64,000 bases of DNA, from NCBI RefSeq assembly GCF_036346855.1, contig NZ_CP107841.1:9118001-9182000 (forward strand), written 5' to 3'. Made by a program: the position numbers and the translations under genes. The DNA comes from Streptomyces europaeiscabiei. Lineage in GTDB: Bacteria; Actinomycetota; Actinomycetes; Streptomycetales; Streptomycetaceae. Shown here piece by piece: positions 52,714-62,457 of the stretch; position 1 is the stretch's first letter; each line of letters opens with the position of its first letter. Below the pieces are notes generated by a model that saw nothing but the letters and a program-made list of their open reading frames with translations, was not told the DNA's origin and did not search any database.

Positions 52714-53714
52714 CGAGCACCGTCGACTCCTCCAAGCAGCTCCCCGGTTCCGGCCCGTACGGCCGCACAGCAGACCTTGCCGTCGTGGCGGGACGCAGCG
52801 AACTCGTACCGGACATCGTCGAACTGGTGTTGCGCCCGTCCGCGCCGGTTCGATCGGTCCCCCCGGGCAGTCACATCGACATCACCGTCCCCTTGGCCGG
52901 TGGGCCCGAGACCCGCTCGTACTCGCTGGTCGACCGCGGCCACGACGACGGCCTGCTCCGCATCGCCGTACGCCTCCAGCGGGACGGCCGTGGAGGATCG
53001 TGGTGGATGCACAGCCTGCGCCTCGGCTCGCAGATCACCTTCGCCGGCCCCATCGACGAGTTCCCGCTCAGCCCGGGGCCACTGCCGAGCGTGCTCCTCG
53101 CCGGCGGCATCGGCATCACACCCATCGTCGGGCTCGCCCACGCCCTCCGGACACGAGGCGCCGACTATCAACTCGTCTACGCCGGCCGGTCCCGCGACCA
53201 CATGGCCTACGTCGGGGACCTCGAGCGGGAACACCCCGGCAGGGTCCGGGTCGTCGAGGACAGTCACGGAGCCCTCGTGGACCCGGACGAGCTCGTCGCG
53301 TCGGTACCCGACGGGGGCGTGCTGTACGTCTGCGGCCCGATGGGGCTGCTGACGGCCGTACGGGCAGCCTGGGAACACGCCGCCAGGCCACCCGGCGGAC
53401 TCCGCTTCGAGACGTTCGGCACGAGTGGGGCCCTTCCCGCGGCACCGTTCCGCGTGGAGGTTCCCGCACGCGGGCTGAGCTTCGACGTACCCGTCGGCAC
53501 GAGCCTCCTCGACGCCCTCGAAAGCGCCGGGGTGGAGATGATGTACGACTGTCGCCGAGGCGAATGCGGCCTGTGCAGAGTCGCGGTACTCGACGTGGAC
53601 GGCAGCGTCGATCACCGGGACGTGTTCCTCTCCGAACGCCAGCGCGCGGAGGGTCGGGCGATGTGCGCCTGCGTCTCCCGCGTCGCGGGAGCCTCCCTCA
53701 CCATCGACTGCTGA
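52710..53714 (+). CDS. vanB: Vanillate O-demethylase reductase-type protein
   Basis: 334 aa, coupled to the oxygenase by ATGA. Three domains in order: FMN-binding barrel (RSYSLVDRG, about 68-76), NAD-binding domain (LLAGGIGITPIVGLAHAL, YVCGPMGLL) and a C-terminal plant-type ferredoxin with cysteines in YDCRRGECGLC and MCAC. It passes electrons from NADH through FMN and [2Fe-2S] to the Rieske oxygenase. Confidence 0.9.
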   Translation: MTSTVDSSKQLPGSGPYGRTADLAVVAGRSELVPDIVELVLRPSAPVRSVPPGSHIDITVPLAGGPETRSYSLVDRGHDDGLLRIAVRLQRDGRGGSWWMHSLRLGSQITFAGPIDEFPLSPGPLPSVLLAGGIGITPIVGLAHALRTRGADYQLVYAGRSRDHMAYVGDLEREHPGRVRVVEDSHGALVDPDELVASVPDGGVLYVCGPMGLLTAVRAAWEHAARPPGGLRFETFGTSGALPAAPFRVEVPARGLSFDVPVGTSLLDALESAGVEMMYDCRRGECGLCRVAVLDVDGSVDHRDVFLSERQRAEGRAMCACVSRVAGASLTIDC

Positions 53715-53944
53715 ACCCGACGAACCCCGGCCGCAGCCTCCGGCCGCGATCCGGGCAGTGGCGCGGGAACGTCTGCTCCCTCAGACCGGCGGTGCCCAGG
53801 AGGGGAAGGTCCTGCTCCGTCCAGACGCAGTTGCCGTCGTGGATTCAGCGGGCACCCCAGCGTCTGGAAAGTGCGGCGCCGAGCCGCATGCCGCGTCCGC
53901 CTTCGCAGGTGTCAGCGGTCCTTTCACGATGCTGGGTGCTCGCA
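53715..53944. other. Non-coding stretch
   Basis: No recognisable gene between vanB and the IS5-family remnant. Confidence 0.45.
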
Positions 53945-54330
53945 GGCGTGGGTCATGCGATGGGCGAACCGGGAGAGGCGTCGCGCATGTCCTCGCGGAC
54001 GTCCCGGCGGGTCCGTGAGCGGCGAGGACCGTGAAGCCGGGCGATGGCGGAGTCGGCACCCCCGGACGCGGCCCGGGCCCGAACCATGCGGTTGCCTCCG
54101 CCGGGCGATCTCCGGGACGACGCCGCGCTCGCGCAGTCGGCGGCGTTACAGGTCTTGGTCGTAGCCGCGGTCGGTGTACAGGGCGCGGGGCTCGCGGCGG
54201 GGCCGGACCCGCACGCACCGCATTCGAGCGGGCCGTCGGCCAGCGGAAGAAGCCGGGTGACATCGTTGTGGCGCCCGCCGGTGCGCCCAGCCTGGCCGGC
54301 TTCACGCCCGGAACCATCACCGCCCCGGCC
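53945..54330 (-). pseudogene. IS5-family transposase remnant
   Basis: The minus strand shows TGGRHNDVTRLLPLADG, then in another frame RALYTDRGYDQDL followed by a stop and RRRLRERGVVPEIARR, and finally RLHGPRRSRTRRDVREDMRD. These are the successive C-terminal blocks of IS5-type transposases, broken by several frameshifts and a stop. Ends are not identifiable. Confidence 0.65.
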
Positions 54331-54774
54331 GCACTGTGTGGGGTACTGGCGGAATGCCAGCGGATCGGCGCCGCCAGCGTGCGCGAGGACATGAGCCTGG
54401 ACGCCTGCTCGGTGGCGGCGCTGATGATCCATGGTCCGCAACCCAGTTCGGAGCCGATGGGTGTTTGGTCCACACGACCACAATGTGCATACACCCAACC
54501 GAGCGCAACGGAGCCGTCACACCCCAACAAAGCCGCACGCCTGGCTACGCATGTGCGATCACGGAGCGTCGAAACTCACCAGAAGAGCACTCGCGTCAGA
54601 TGCGCCCGAAGCGGCTCCCGCCTGCGATACCACGCTTACCGGACCCCCCAGGCTCACAAGATCACCAAGGTGTCACAGGGCCGGGGCGCACCCCGGACCG
54701 AAGCCGCCCAGCGGGTGGCGCTTCCGTCAATCCTTCCTGAACCGCATGACGGAACCCTTTACATGCCAGAAATA
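54331..54774. other. Non-coding stretch with one regulatory-type site
   Basis: No gene recognised. GTGCATACAC at 54485-54494 is the exact complement of site 3. Confidence 0.45.
54485..54494. promoter_or_regulatory. GTGYRYRCAC site 4
   Basis: GTGCATACAC within AATGTGCATACAC, about 550 bases upstream of the MFS gene. Confidence 0.4.
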
Positions 54775-54784
54775 GTGTGCACAC
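54775..54784. promoter_or_regulatory. GTGYRYRCAC site 5
   Basis: GTGTGCACAC, extended to the perfect 12-bp palindrome AGTGTGCACACT (54774-54785), 257 bases upstream of the MFS start. The leader between the site and the gene has no recognised ORF. Confidence 0.5.
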
Positions 54785-55041
54785 TTAGCGATGCGGGTGT
54801 GACGCGGACAACCCACTCAGGACGTCGAGGAGAACCGCCGCCCTCGCGGAACCAAGGCTGCCCGCCTCCCTGGGGCCCACATCTACACGTCACACCTGCT
54901 GATCCGGCTGGACGCTTCTTCGGCTTCCGCTTGTGCGCCCCAGAACGGCACCGGTCAGAGACCACCATCAAGCTTCCACGCGCCGCCCCGAAGTGAGAAA
55001 AACCCTCACCCGAAAAGCAAAGCCATGTGAGAGGAAGTGTC

Positions 55042-56427
55042 ATGCAAGAAGACATTCGCAGAGGGAGCCGCGGCAATGCCAAATGGCCTCCGGTGACACT
55101 GCTGGTACTGGCGATCTGTGGGATCACCGTCATCTCCGATGGCTACGACGTCATCATCTACGGCGCGGTGGTTCCCTCGCTTCTTCACGAACCCGGGTGG
55201 GGCCTGACTCCCGCCGGTGTCGGCCTGATCGGTTCGTTCGGCCTGGTCGGGATGCTCATAGGTTCCACATCCGTCGGCACGCTCACCGACACACTGGGCC
55301 GACGCAAGACGCTGATCGGCTGCCTGGCCTGGTTCTCCGTGATGACGGGCCTGTGCTCGATGGCCACCTCTCCGGAGATGTTCGGCCTCCTTCGGTTCGC
55401 CGCCGGCCTCGGTCTCGGCGGCGTACTGCCGACCGCCAGCGCACTCGTCGGTGAGTACTCACATCCCAAATCACGCAACCTGGTCTTCGCGATCGTCTTC
55501 AGCGGCTTTCCCGTGGGCGGCATGATCGCCGCTCTCACCGGAATCTTCGTCATTCCCCGGTTCGGTTGGCAGACGATGTTCCTGCTCGGCCTCCTCCCGC
55601 TACTCCTGGTCGTGCCGCTGGCCCTCATGCTCCTGCCCGAGTCGATCGCGTTCCTCCGGGCGAAAGGGCGGCACGCCGAGGCGGAAAAGACGGCCAACCG
55701 CTGGGGAATCGCCCTGGATGACGCGCCGAAGGCCGTACCGGCGCCGGAGGCACGCCCGTCCGGAACCGGCTCAGGCGGCAAGTCGTCGGTGCGGGTACTC
55801 TTCTCGCGCGGTTACGCCATGGCGACCCTGTGCTTCCTGGCGATGTGCTGCCTGTGCCTGTTCATGATCTACGGATTCAACATCTGGCTCCCGGAGATCA
55901 TGCACCGCGCCGGCCATTCCTCGGCTTCCGCGCTCGGCTTCCTCCTCATGTTCAACATCGGCGCCGTCGTCGGCACGATCGCCCTCTCGTTCGTAGCAGA
56001 CCGAATCGGCTCCAAGCCGATCATCGTCACGACATTTCTGGTGTCCAGCGTCGCCGTGCTGGTGCTCAGTCTGCAGCTGCCCACGGGCGTGCTGTACGCG
56101 GCCGTCGCGCTGGGCGGCCTTGGGGCGATGGGGACACAGTCGTTCGTCCTGGCCTACGTCTCCAAGCACTACCCGGTAGGGGCGAGCGCCACGGCGATGG
56201 GCTGGTCCCTGGGCTTCGGTCGCCTCGGCTCGATGCTCGCCCCACCGCTGCTCGGACTCATCATCGGATCCGGGCTGGCGTTCCAGTGGAACTTCTACGC
56301 CCTCGCCGTGCCCGGCCTCATCGGCGCCGTACTGACCGGGCTGGTTCCCCGCGCGCCAAGGACGGAAGACCCGGCGGACCTCGTGAGTGCGGGCGGGCCC
56401 ACGCGGTCCCTCGCTGAGCCGGCCTGA
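55042..56427 (+). CDS. MFS transporter, aromatic acid:H+ symporter (AAHS) type
   Basis: 461 aa from ATG 55042 (GAGAGGAA upstream). Twelve membrane segments with a cytoplasmic loop at about 200-245. The AAHS signature DGYDVIIYGAVVPSLL in helix 1 and the MFS motif DTLGRRKT between helices 2 and 3 are clear. Members import benzoate-type acids such as 4-hydroxybenzoate, vanillate or gentisate. It is the only transporter gene in the island and could serve the van or gentisate pathways. Upstream GTGYRYRCAC sites suggest control by the GntR regulator. Confidence 0.9.
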   Translation: MQEDIRRGSRGNAKWPPVTLLVLAICGITVISDGYDVIIYGAVVPSLLHEPGWGLTPAGVGLIGSFGLVGMLIGSTSVGTLTDTLGRRKTLIGCLAWFSVMTGLCSMATSPEMFGLLRFAAGLGLGGVLPTASALVGEYSHPKSRNLVFAIVFSGFPVGGMIAALTGIFVIPRFGWQTMFLLGLLPLLLVVPLALMLLPESIAFLRAKGRHAEAEKTANRWGIALDDAPKAVPAPEARPSGTGSGGKSSVRVLFSRGYAMATLCFLAMCCLCLFMIYGFNIWLPEIMHRAGHSSASALGFLLMFNIGAVVGTIALSFVADRIGSKPIIVTTFLVSSVAVLVLSLQLPTGVLYAAVALGGLGAMGTQSFVLAYVSKHYPVGASATAMGWSLGFGRLGSMLAPPLLGLIIGSGLAFQWNFYALAVPGLIGAVLTGLVPRAPRTEDPADLVSAGGPTRSLAEPA

Positions 56428-56460
56428 TCCACGCTCAGACTTGAGCGTCCGACATCTACG

Positions 56461-56510
56461 GCCGGTTCGTCGCTCGGGCGTCACAGGCCATGCCCGAGCG
56501 GCGAACCGGC
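56461..56510. terminator. Long hairpin downstream of the MFS gene
   Basis: Arms 56461-56478 and 56493-56510 pair over 18 bp (one G-T pair) with a 14-base loop. A smaller 7-bp hairpin (56431-56448) precedes it. Confidence 0.7.
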
Positions 56511-57240
56511 GTCATCGCCGCCGTCGCAAAGGACGCCGAACCTGATGAAATGCCGGTGCTGCCGAATGGGCGGGCGTTGGCTCCGTAGCCTTCGGCACAC
56601 CACCAACGCCACAGCCGCAATCTCCGCGGCCGTCCGTCCGCGCCCTGTCCTGCCGCATCACTCGTGTCTCCTCCCTGCGGCCTTACAGACGCTGCTACTT
56701 GTAGGGCGAAGGCAGCCGGAGGCGACGGCATCGCCTGCGACACCATCGGGGGGATCCGAGCGGGTCAGGGATTCGGTCGACGTGAAACGGCTACCGGGTC
56801 GCGGCTCGGCGTGACTGTCAGGCGATCGCCCGCCTGCCTGAGGCCACCTCGAATCCAGGTAGATTCCGGCGATCCGGGGACGCGGTGGGGTGTTCGTCAG
56901 GTGGGAAGTGCGCGGCCTGGACGAAGAGGAAGTAGCCGAGCTGGCGGACGGCCTGCCCGTAGGCCGCGTAGTTCTCCGGAATGCCGGGCACGCTACCGTC
57001 CCTGCCAACAGGCCGCGGCGCCTCAAGGGGAGAGGGCCGCTGTCTGTCTTGGTAATTGAGCTCATAGAGCTTTCACTCCCGATCGGTCATGGACGCGTCA
57101 CCCCAAGGCGCGCGCCCGCACGGCTCAGCTCGACCACACAAACGGACCGTGTTCTCTGCGGATTCGGCCCTCTGCGCGGCGTATGCCCGAAGCCTCTTCC
57201 CGCCAGCGGTCATGCTGCGCGATGGTGAGCTACCGGGGAT
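56511..57240. other. Non-coding stretch
   Basis: No gene called. A minus-strand frame at about 57010-56830 (ENYAAYGQAVRQLGYFLFVQ, then AAHFPPDEHP) looks protein-like but has no start and is not recognised; it may be a remnant. Confidence 0.4.
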
Positions 57241-57261
57241 GGGTGTACTGGCAGTGCATCC
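57241..57261. promoter_or_regulatory. Second copy of the MmyB-type palindrome
   Basis: GGGTGTACTGGCAGTGCATC begins a stretch matching 30500-30549 at 39 of 50 positions. The palindrome is less perfect here (two changes in the right arm). It lies 77 bases before the SDR start. Confidence 0.65.
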
Positions 57262-57337
57262 CAACTTGCCGGACGCAGCCGTACGGTTCGTGGTGTGGGC
57301 AGGGACGCACCGCCCACACGCACAGGAGAGGACTGAC

Positions 57338-58051
57338 ATGGCACTGATCCTGGTGACCGGGGCAGCCGGCGGGCTCGGGCGTAACACGGCGAACGCCCTG
57401 GTCGACGACGGGCACGATGTGGTCGTCCACGTCCGGAACCCGGCCCGTCTCACCGGCGCGGAGGACCCCGGCCGCTGGAAAGGTGTGGTCACCGGGGATC
57501 TCGCCGACCTCGACGAGATCCGCGATGTCGCCCGGCAAGTCGGCGAGTTCGGCCGCTTCGACGCCGTCATTCACAACGCCGGCACCATGAACTCCCGCGA
57601 TGCGGGCACCGTCAACACGGTCGCTCCCTACCTGCTGACGGCGCTGATGGACAAACCGGGCCGGCTCATCTACCTCAGCAGTTCCATGCACCGATCCGGC
57701 TCCACGGGCCTGCGACGGCTGGCCGCCGGCACCGCCTCCTACGACGACAGCAAGCTGTGGGTCACCACCCTCGCGTTCGCGTTCGCGTCCCGATGGGAGG
57801 GAACCACGAGTCATGCGGTCGACCCCGGGTGGGTGCCCACACGGATGGGAGGTGCCGGCGCACCAGACGACCTGACCGCTGGGCACCAGACCCAGGTGTG
57901 GCTCGCCACGCACCACGGCGTGACCCCGAGCACCGGCGGCTACTGGTACCACCGGCAGACGCAGACCCCATGTCCCGCGGCGCAGGACGAAAAGTTCCAG
58001 ACCCGCCTCGTCCAAGCCCTCGAGAGCCACACAGGCGTCGCACTCGACTGA
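57338..58051 (+). CDS. Short-chain dehydrogenase/reductase (atypical)
   Basis: 237 aa from ATG 57338 (AGGAGAG upstream). Cofactor loop TGAAGGLG at residues 7-14, DLADLDEIR and HNAG follow the SDR pattern. The active site is SSSMHRSG with Tyr-x3-Lys in YDDSK. The region after the active site is short and ends with a substrate loop rather than the usual VDGG. Its promoter shares an operator-like element with the MmyB regulator at 30553, so it is a likely distant member of that regulon. Confidence 0.87.
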   Translation: MALILVTGAAGGLGRNTANALVDDGHDVVVHVRNPARLTGAEDPGRWKGVVTGDLADLDEIRDVARQVGEFGRFDAVIHNAGTMNSRDAGTVNTVAPYLLTALMDKPGRLIYLSSSMHRSGSTGLRRLAAGTASYDDSKLWVTTLAFAFASRWEGTTSHAVDPGWVPTRMGGAGAPDDLTAGHQTQVWLATHHGVTPSTGGYWYHRQTQTPCPAAQDEKFQTRLVQALESHTGVALD

Positions 58052-58151
58052 CGCGACCGTCGATGTGACCAGGGCGGCGTCCATGCACGCGGCCGGGGCG
58101 CACCTTCACCACCAGCGTGGCTCCGGGTTCTTCGGGACACAGTTCGCCATT

Positions 58152-58898
58152 TCAGCGCTGCCGCTCCAGGGTGAGGACGGCGGCGGAGATTGACGACATT
58201 CGATTTGGGCTGCGTCGTGCCCTGCGGAAGATCCGCTACGACTTGAGCCGTGCGACGCCGCGCTCGACCGGTGCCCGTGCCGCGGGCAGCGCTCCGTTGA
58301 CGGTCTGCTGGGTTGGCGTGAGGTCACGGCCCGGCGGGCGTCTGAGGGGCGTTGTCACCCACGGGCCAGCTCCCATGTAGGCGCGGTCGGCGAGGACCGG
58401 GACGCCCTGGCGTTCGCAGATCCGGATGATCTGGTGGGTGCGGGCCGCGGTCAGGTCGTGCGCGCGGCCGGGCAATGCGGGCGAGATCCACAGCAGCCGG
58501 CCATCCGGATCGGTCATGTCGGCGGTGCTTGGCAGAGTAGTCGGCCCGGCCGTCGCCCAGCGGTCGTACTCCGCGAGAGTGGCGTCGAGCAGGACGTAGT
58601 CGGGATCGGTCTCGCGCACCACCTTGAGCAGGCCCGGTGCACGGTCGGCGAGCGGGCTGATCACCGAGGTGGTGTAAGCGTGAGCGGTGCCCACCGAGAT
58701 ACCGAAGCCGACGGCGATCTGGGCAAGCGTGTCGTGCTTACGCAAGTACGTCAGGGCGACGAGCGCACGCTGGTGCGGCGGGAGTTTGCATCGTCGGTCA
58801 CCCTCGCGGGTGACGATGAGCATGGTGACCCAGTCGATCAGGGCGTGGGGCAGGTCGAGTGCGGCAGAATAGGGTCCCAACGCTGGCTCCTGTGCCAA
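58152..58898 (-). pseudogene. IS5-family (DDE_Tnp_4 type) transposase with a nonsense mutation
   Basis: The frame from ATG 58898 reads 220 residues: an N-terminal helix-turn-helix ([20 protein letters not shown], about 57-76), a DDE core ([38 protein letters not shown]) and [10 protein letters not shown]. It then meets TAG at 58236. The same frame continues [20 protein letters not shown] to a natural stop at 58152, so a Trp codon (TGG) has probably become TAG. The gene is otherwise full length. Loss of the last 28 residues may inactivate it. Confidence 0.8.
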
Positions 58899-58908
58899 TG
58901 CCGCGGAG

Positions 58909-60240
58909 TTAAGGCTTTCCTCCGCAGGTCAACCCGCTTTCTGCCAGTGGTTTTAGCGCGTCGGGCAAGAAGGTGTAGGCCCCTCTGCGGGTTCTGGTGA
59001 TCCGCCCGTTCCGTGCCCAGCGGCTCAGTTGGGTGGCGAAGACGTTGGGGTTGGCAATGCCGAGTGCTGGTGCGATCCCCCCGGCGGTCCAGGAGTGTTC
59101 CGGCGCGGATTGCAGGACAGCGAGAGTGCCTTCGAACCGGGAAAGGGCCGGGTCGACACGGGGAGGTACCGGCGGCGGCGACAGGGCGGCCAGATCCTCG
59201 ATCAGGGTGTAGGTGCCTCTGCCGACCTTGGCGAAGTGTCCCTGGCTGGCCCAGCGGGAAAGCAGCACACGGTAGCTGTTGATGTTGTTCACGGCCAGGG
59301 CGTGCGCGAGGTCGGTGGCGTTCCAGCAGCGCCCTGGCTGGGAGTGCAGGAACCCCATGGTGCGGTCGATGAGGGGTGGCAGCTGCGGAGCGCGCGCGTG
59401 CGGCGCAGCGGGAGGGAAGGGGTGACGGCGGGAGACGAAAGCAGGCGTGGTTGGTTGAACGGCGTGGACGCTGATGGTGATGGATGCGATCTTCGTGCTG
59501 TTCATGGGGCGTCCGTCGTCGGTTCTGGCATAACGCGGCATGGGAGATTTGACCTTGCCGGAGCTGATTCGCGGGCGGCGGGCGGGCAGGAGATTGGCCA
59601 GGACAGCCTGACCGATCCGGCCGACGAGACCGGCGTCCTCGTCAAGGACGCCCTGGGCGGCCACGACCTGGTCGCGGGCCGCTTCCTGGGCGATGGTGAA
59701 GCTGGCCCGGTCCAAGTCGGTGCCAGGCACGGACTCGACGGCGTCGACCATGGCGGTGCGCAGGAGCTGGTAGAGGGTGAGCTGGGCCCACAATTCCTGT
59801 TCGACACCCCTCGGGTCGGTGGAGCGCGGCACCCTGCCCTGCATCAGCGTGTGGCGCAGAGCGTAGTAGGCGGACTCGATCTCCCAGCGCTCGTGATGCA
59901 GGTGGACAAGGGTGCCGGAGGGGTCTTGTCCGGGGTCCAGCAACGTGGTCACCAGCCGGTATCCGTCGTGCAGGCGGGTGCCGCCGGTGCAGGTCGCGGC
60001 CATGTCGGCCTCGATGATCCGCACCTGCACCGAGCGGATACTGGACAGGTAGGAGCCGTCGGATAACCGCTGGGTGGTGGGCAGACGGCGCTTGGAGGTG
60101 AGGCGGACCAGGAACTGGGCACCGGTGCCGGCGAACTCGGCCAGCTGCTTGCCATTGTCGAAGCCGCGGTCGGCCAACACCAGCGACTGCGGGCCGAGCA
60201 GGTGCATCAACTGCCGCGCGTAGCGGGCCTCCCCGTGGAA
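58909..60240 (-). pseudogene. IS4-family transposase, 5'-truncated, with C-terminal winged-helix-like repeats
   Basis: Reading leftward from about 60240: GEARYARQLMHLLGPQSLVL, ADRGFDNGK (second catalytic Asp), LHHERWEIESAYYALRHTLM (position of the catalytic Glu region) and QLTLYQLLRTAMVDAV. The N-terminal half with the first Asp is missing. A C-terminal extension of about 160 residues carries two similar units, GRCWNATDLAHALAVNNINS..LSRWASQGHFAKVGRGTY and HSWTAGGIAPALGIANPN..LSRWARNGRITRTRRGAY, both resembling small winged helices. The 5' end abuts an IS701 fragment on the other strand. Confidence 0.8.
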
Positions 60241-60871
60241 CGTGGGGCCAAACGCCGCTCCGAGCAGGCAGCCGATGCCCGCCTGGGCGGCTACGGCCCC
60301 GACTCACCCTGCCGCCTGGTCGTGGCCACCACTGATCCGGCTGCCCTGCCGGAGAAGGCCACCTGGTACCTGGCCACCAACCTGCCCCACCCCGAGGCAC
60401 CCCACGCCGCCACCAGCCCGCACCCGCCCGCCGACCTGGCCGAGATCGTGCGCCTCTACGGCCTGCGGCCCTGGATCGAGCAGAGCTACAAGCAAATCAA
60501 GGACGAACTGGGCTGGGCCGACTTCCAAGTCCGCTCCGACCGCGCCATCCGCCGCCACCAGACCCTGGTCAACTGCGCCTTCTCCTTCTGCCGGGATCAA
60601 TGGTTCACCCCACCCGGCCCCCTGGACGCCACCGCGCCGGACCCCTGCTCCGACCGACGAGGGACCAGAGAGAGGGGGACCAGCCCCGTCCCACCGGCCC
60701 CAACAGCCTTGCTAGCCCAGGGCCTTACGCGACATCCCCTCCTGGCTCACCCCCGCCGTCCCCCTCAACCGATGGTGGCGAGCCTGGACGGACAGGACCC
60801 CACCACCCTCCGAGCTCCAAGCCCTGATCGACGCCGTCAGCACCGGACACGCGATTGACCTCTACCGCTGA
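60241..60871 (+). pseudogene. IS701-family transposase, C-terminal fragment
   Basis: The + strand encodes CRLVVATTDPAALPEKATWY, LATNLPHPEAP, AEIVRLYGLRPWIEQSYKQI, KDELGWADFQVRSDRAIRRH and then, after a frameshift near 60700, RALRDIPSWLTPAVPLNRWW and AIDLYR with the stop at 60869-60871. The 5' half is missing. This IS701 relative belongs to a different subgroup from the one split at 32-38 kb. Confidence 0.8.
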
Positions 60872-61008
60872 ATTTAACGAACTACCGGTGACTGCTCGGG
60901 CGGTCGGAGTGAAACTGTCCCAGGCCGTTGGGATGGATGCACTGGAGCTCGCGCGCGTGATGCTCCACGATATTGCCGGATCGGCGCTCGCGTCAGTGTC
61001 GACCACAT

Positions 61009-62061
61009 CTACGCCGCGACCGGTGGCCCAGCGGACCCCAGCACCTGTGCGCGTGCCTCGTCGATCGTGGCGAGGACCGACACCGTCTCGTCGAGGGGGT
61101 GCAACGGGGACTCGGTCAGACCCGCCGCAACGTACGAGGCGAGGGCATTCGCCTGATAGCTCAGTGCGTCGTAACCCTCTTCGAAGGTGTCGTCAACCCA
61201 GGTCAGAACCGCCCCCATCGCGTCGGTGCGTTTCATCAACGTGACGCCACTCGGTGTGAAGAACGAACTCATGACCTCGATTCGCCCCTCGGAACCGATC
61301 ACCATCGCCCTTGTGGGCAACTCCGAGACAATCGAAGTCGCAAGGAGCCCCTGCGCTCCGCTTGCCGTTTCCAATAAGACCGCCGCTCGCGCGTCGACAC
61401 CGGTCGAGGTCATCGCCCCAGATGCCCGCACCACGCTGGGCTCGCCGATCGCGAACGAGGCGAATGAGATCGGGTAAACGCCTGCATCGAGCAATGCTCC
61501 GCCGCCGAGAGCGGGATCCCACAGCCTACCTCTGGGGTCGAAAGGTGCGCTGAATCCGAAGTCCGCGGTGACGAGATGGACGTCGCCGAGTGCACCGTCC
61601 GCCAGGAGCTGTCGCACGATGTCCGTCTGTGGGAGGTAGCGGGTCCACATCGCTTCCATCACGAAGATGCGTGCAGCACGCGCGGCGGCCACGATCTCGC
61701 CAGCCTCCTCAGCCGACGTCGCAAGCGGCTTCTCGATGAGTACGTGCTTGCCCGCAGCGATCGCGAGCAAGGCGAACTCGCGGTGTGAGCTGTGGGGGGT
61801 GGCGATGTACACGACGTCGACGGACGAGTCGGACACGAGCGCCTCCGGCGTCGGCGACGCCTTCTCGATGCCGTGCTCGGCGGCGAACGCGATGGTCCGC
61901 TCAGTGCTGCGCGCCGCGACGGCCACGATCCGTTGAGTTGTGTGGGTATGGAGTGCGCGGGCGAACCTGGTAGCGATCCAGCCGGTGCCGACGATGCCCC
62001 AGCGCAGGGGGCGGACATCGGACGGGCCGATAACACGGGGAGCAGGGAGTGTGCCGGTCAT
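61009..62061 (-). CDS. Gfo/Idh/MocA-family oxidoreductase
   Basis: 350 aa with GAGGA before the ATG. The N-terminal Rossmann domain has GIVGTGWIATRFARAL (about 22-37) and the conserved EKPLA (about 109-113). The C-terminal alpha/beta domain includes GGGALLDAGVYPI, typical of the family. It probably oxidises a sugar or inositol derivative with NAD(P). No pathway partner is nearby: it is a lone intact gene between IS fragments. Its base composition looks somewhat less GC-biased than its neighbours, suggesting recent transfer. Confidence 0.88.
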   Translation of the reverse strand: MTGTLPAPRVIGPSDVRPLRWGIVGTGWIATRFARALHTHTTQRIVAVAARSTERTIAFAAEHGIEKASPTPEALVSDSSVDVVYIATPHSSHREFALLAIAAGKHVLIEKPLATSAEEAGEIVAAARAARIFVMEAMWTRYLPQTDIVRQLLADGALGDVHLVTADFGFSAPFDPRGRLWDPALGGGALLDAGVYPISFASFAIGEPSVVRASGAMTSTGVDARAAVLLETASGAQGLLATSIVSELPTRAMVIGSEGRIEVMSSFFTPSGVTLMKRTDAMGAVLTWVDDTFEEGYDALSYQANALASYVAAGLTESPLHPLDETVSVLATIDEARAQVLGSAGPPVAA

Positions 62062-62457
62062 CAGTCCTCGCAGGAGATAAGGAGGGAAGCGGGCCGAAAC
62101 TCAAGCTGGCTGGGGAGGCGCTGGACGGGGACTTTGGCGGAAACGCCCTGGCCATACCAGCGGTTAGATCTGACATTAAACTGAGTGACAGACAACCTAA
62201 TTGCCTGACAGATCGCGGTCAAGGATGAGGTCAGCAAGCCCACCGCCGCAGTTGACAGCGGTCCTCGCAGGACTCCCCGTGGCCGCAGCGCTCGCCGCCT
62301 CGGCTGCCCTGCAACCGCTACTACCTACCTTGCTGGCGTGATGTCGTTTAGTAGGACTCCGTTAAGTGGGGTCTGTACGGTGAGCGGCCCTGTCTCACAT
62401 TCGGTGGTGAGGGAGAGTTGGGTCGTTGACCTTCATGCGATAGGTGTCAACGAGCTT
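62062..62457. other. Non-coding stretch
   Basis: Upstream region of the Gfo/Idh/MocA gene, locally AT-richer (about 62160-62210), then the presumed 5' end of the ISL3 element. No gene recognised; no clear inverted repeat found. Confidence 0.45.

Noticed and set aside
54331..55041. Protein-coding gene upstream of the MFS importer
   Set aside because: Open frames on both strands lack ribosome sites and recognisable sequence; they overlap the IS5 remnant and the promoter region.
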